From assembly GCA_039090855.1 (NCBI GenBank), contig CM076996.1, positions 50,062,469 to 50,126,468 of the forward strand: a stretch of 64,000 bases of DNA. Direction: 5' to 3'. This DNA is from Macrothele yani. Taxonomy: Eukaryota > Arthropoda > Arachnida > Araneae > Macrothelidae. The stretch's first letter is position 1. Each line of letters starts with the position of its first letter. The notes under the pieces are model-generated. The model had not been told where the DNA came from and did not search any database. It was given only the letters and a program-made list of their open reading frames with translations. Shown here in pieces: positions 63,558-64,000 of this stretch. Both the position numbers and the translations under genes were made by a program.

Positions 63558-64000
63558 CTCAGTGGACAGAACATTAAAGATAGGGGTGATGGCCAGTTGA
63601 CATGGGAATCCCTTGCAGAGTGCAACAGACCCAAACCAAAATCAGGCGTTAAATATGCGGACAGGCGGGCTCCCCAACAGTGTACCGCATTCGACGAACA
63701 TGGGAAAACGTGGTGATCTGAGAGACTTTGATCGTGGACGCATTGTAGGTGCAAGCCAAATGTGTCTTTCTATCACCCAAGTGGTAAGAATCCTAGGGTT
63801 CCCGAGGACAACCGTATCGAGGGTGTACCGCGAGTACACCATCAACGGACGCACCAGCGCCCAGAGGGCGAGCGGTGGCCGACCACACGTCATTGATGCC
63901 TGGGGAAGACTTAGATTATCCAGGCTTGTACAGATCGACCGCTTGGCATTGATGACTGGGAGAGACTTAGATTATCCAGGCTCGTACAGACCGACCGCTT
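63558..64000 (+). mobile_element. Tc1-like transposon, family C copy 2, 5' part
   Basis: The left terminal repeat CTCAGTGGACAGAACATTAA at 63558 after TA matches, in reverse complement, the right end of family C copy 1. The transposase N-terminus is readable from about 63690 (RGDLRDFDRGRIVGASQMCL; TVSRVYREYTINGRT). The rest lies outside the window. Confidence 0.85.
63891..64000 (+). repeat. 56-bp tandem duplication in family C transposase
   Basis: CATTGATGCCTGGGGAAGAC (63891) and CATTGATGACTGGGAGAGAC (63947) begin two adjacent copies. 56 is not a multiple of three. The second copy reaches the window edge. Confidence 0.85.

Overview
The window reads as a piece of a large arthropod nuclear genome, possibly an arachnid. 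This is inferred from the mix of element families (Tc1 and mariner transposons, Gypsy-type LTR retroelements, a Penelope-like element, tRNA-derived SINEs) and from moderately AT-rich, gene-poor sequence. I found no convincing host protein-coding gene. Nearly everything recognisable is mobile DNA in various stages of decay, often nested. Many element borders can be fixed to the base by terminal repeats and target-site duplications (TSDs).

Layout: 1-5854 is a minus-strand Gypsy retrotransposon (gag, pol, 5' LTR with primer-binding site; the 3' end runs off the left edge). A LINE fragment follows (5994-6640). A Penelope-like element with 187-bp direct terminal repeats lies at 6792-9857 and is split by a SINE. 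A Tc1 transposon occupies 10460-19618 and is split by a complete LTR retrotransposon at 11351-19300. That retrotransposon has the domain order protease-integrase-RT-RNase H with Gypsy-type sequences, as in Gmr1-like elements. From 19771 to 30116 come five Tc1 copies, a transposon with long terminal inverted repeats and a DUF4817-type transposase, four SINEs and a TIR-bearing element that carries tRNA-like sequence. From 30117 to 45967 come SINE relics, a transposase relic, two abutting Tc1 elements (33313-34524 and 34531-35941), a LINE ORF1-like gene with a duplicated 67-residue block, and two mariners. From 46020 to 48655 lies a cluster of palindromic repeats. From 49139 to the end come a second tRNA-carrying palindromic element, three families of Tc1 copies, a second fragment of the Gmr1-like family and one isolated tRNA-like sequence.

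Nothing here works together as an operon or pathway. The functional links are within elements (structural protein, protease, reverse transcriptase, integrase or transposase acting on the flanking repeats) and between autonomous and non-autonomous elements. All protein genes examined carry stops or frameshifts, so the elements are probably inactive copies. The most unusual features are the Gmr1-like element with a 24-bp perfect hairpin and a conserved leader splice donor, the tRNA-carrying inverted-pair element found twice with its own TSDs, the 1.1-kb palindrome built of about 130-bp units, and a long repetitive C-terminal tail on the Gypsy pol frame that is open at the window edge.
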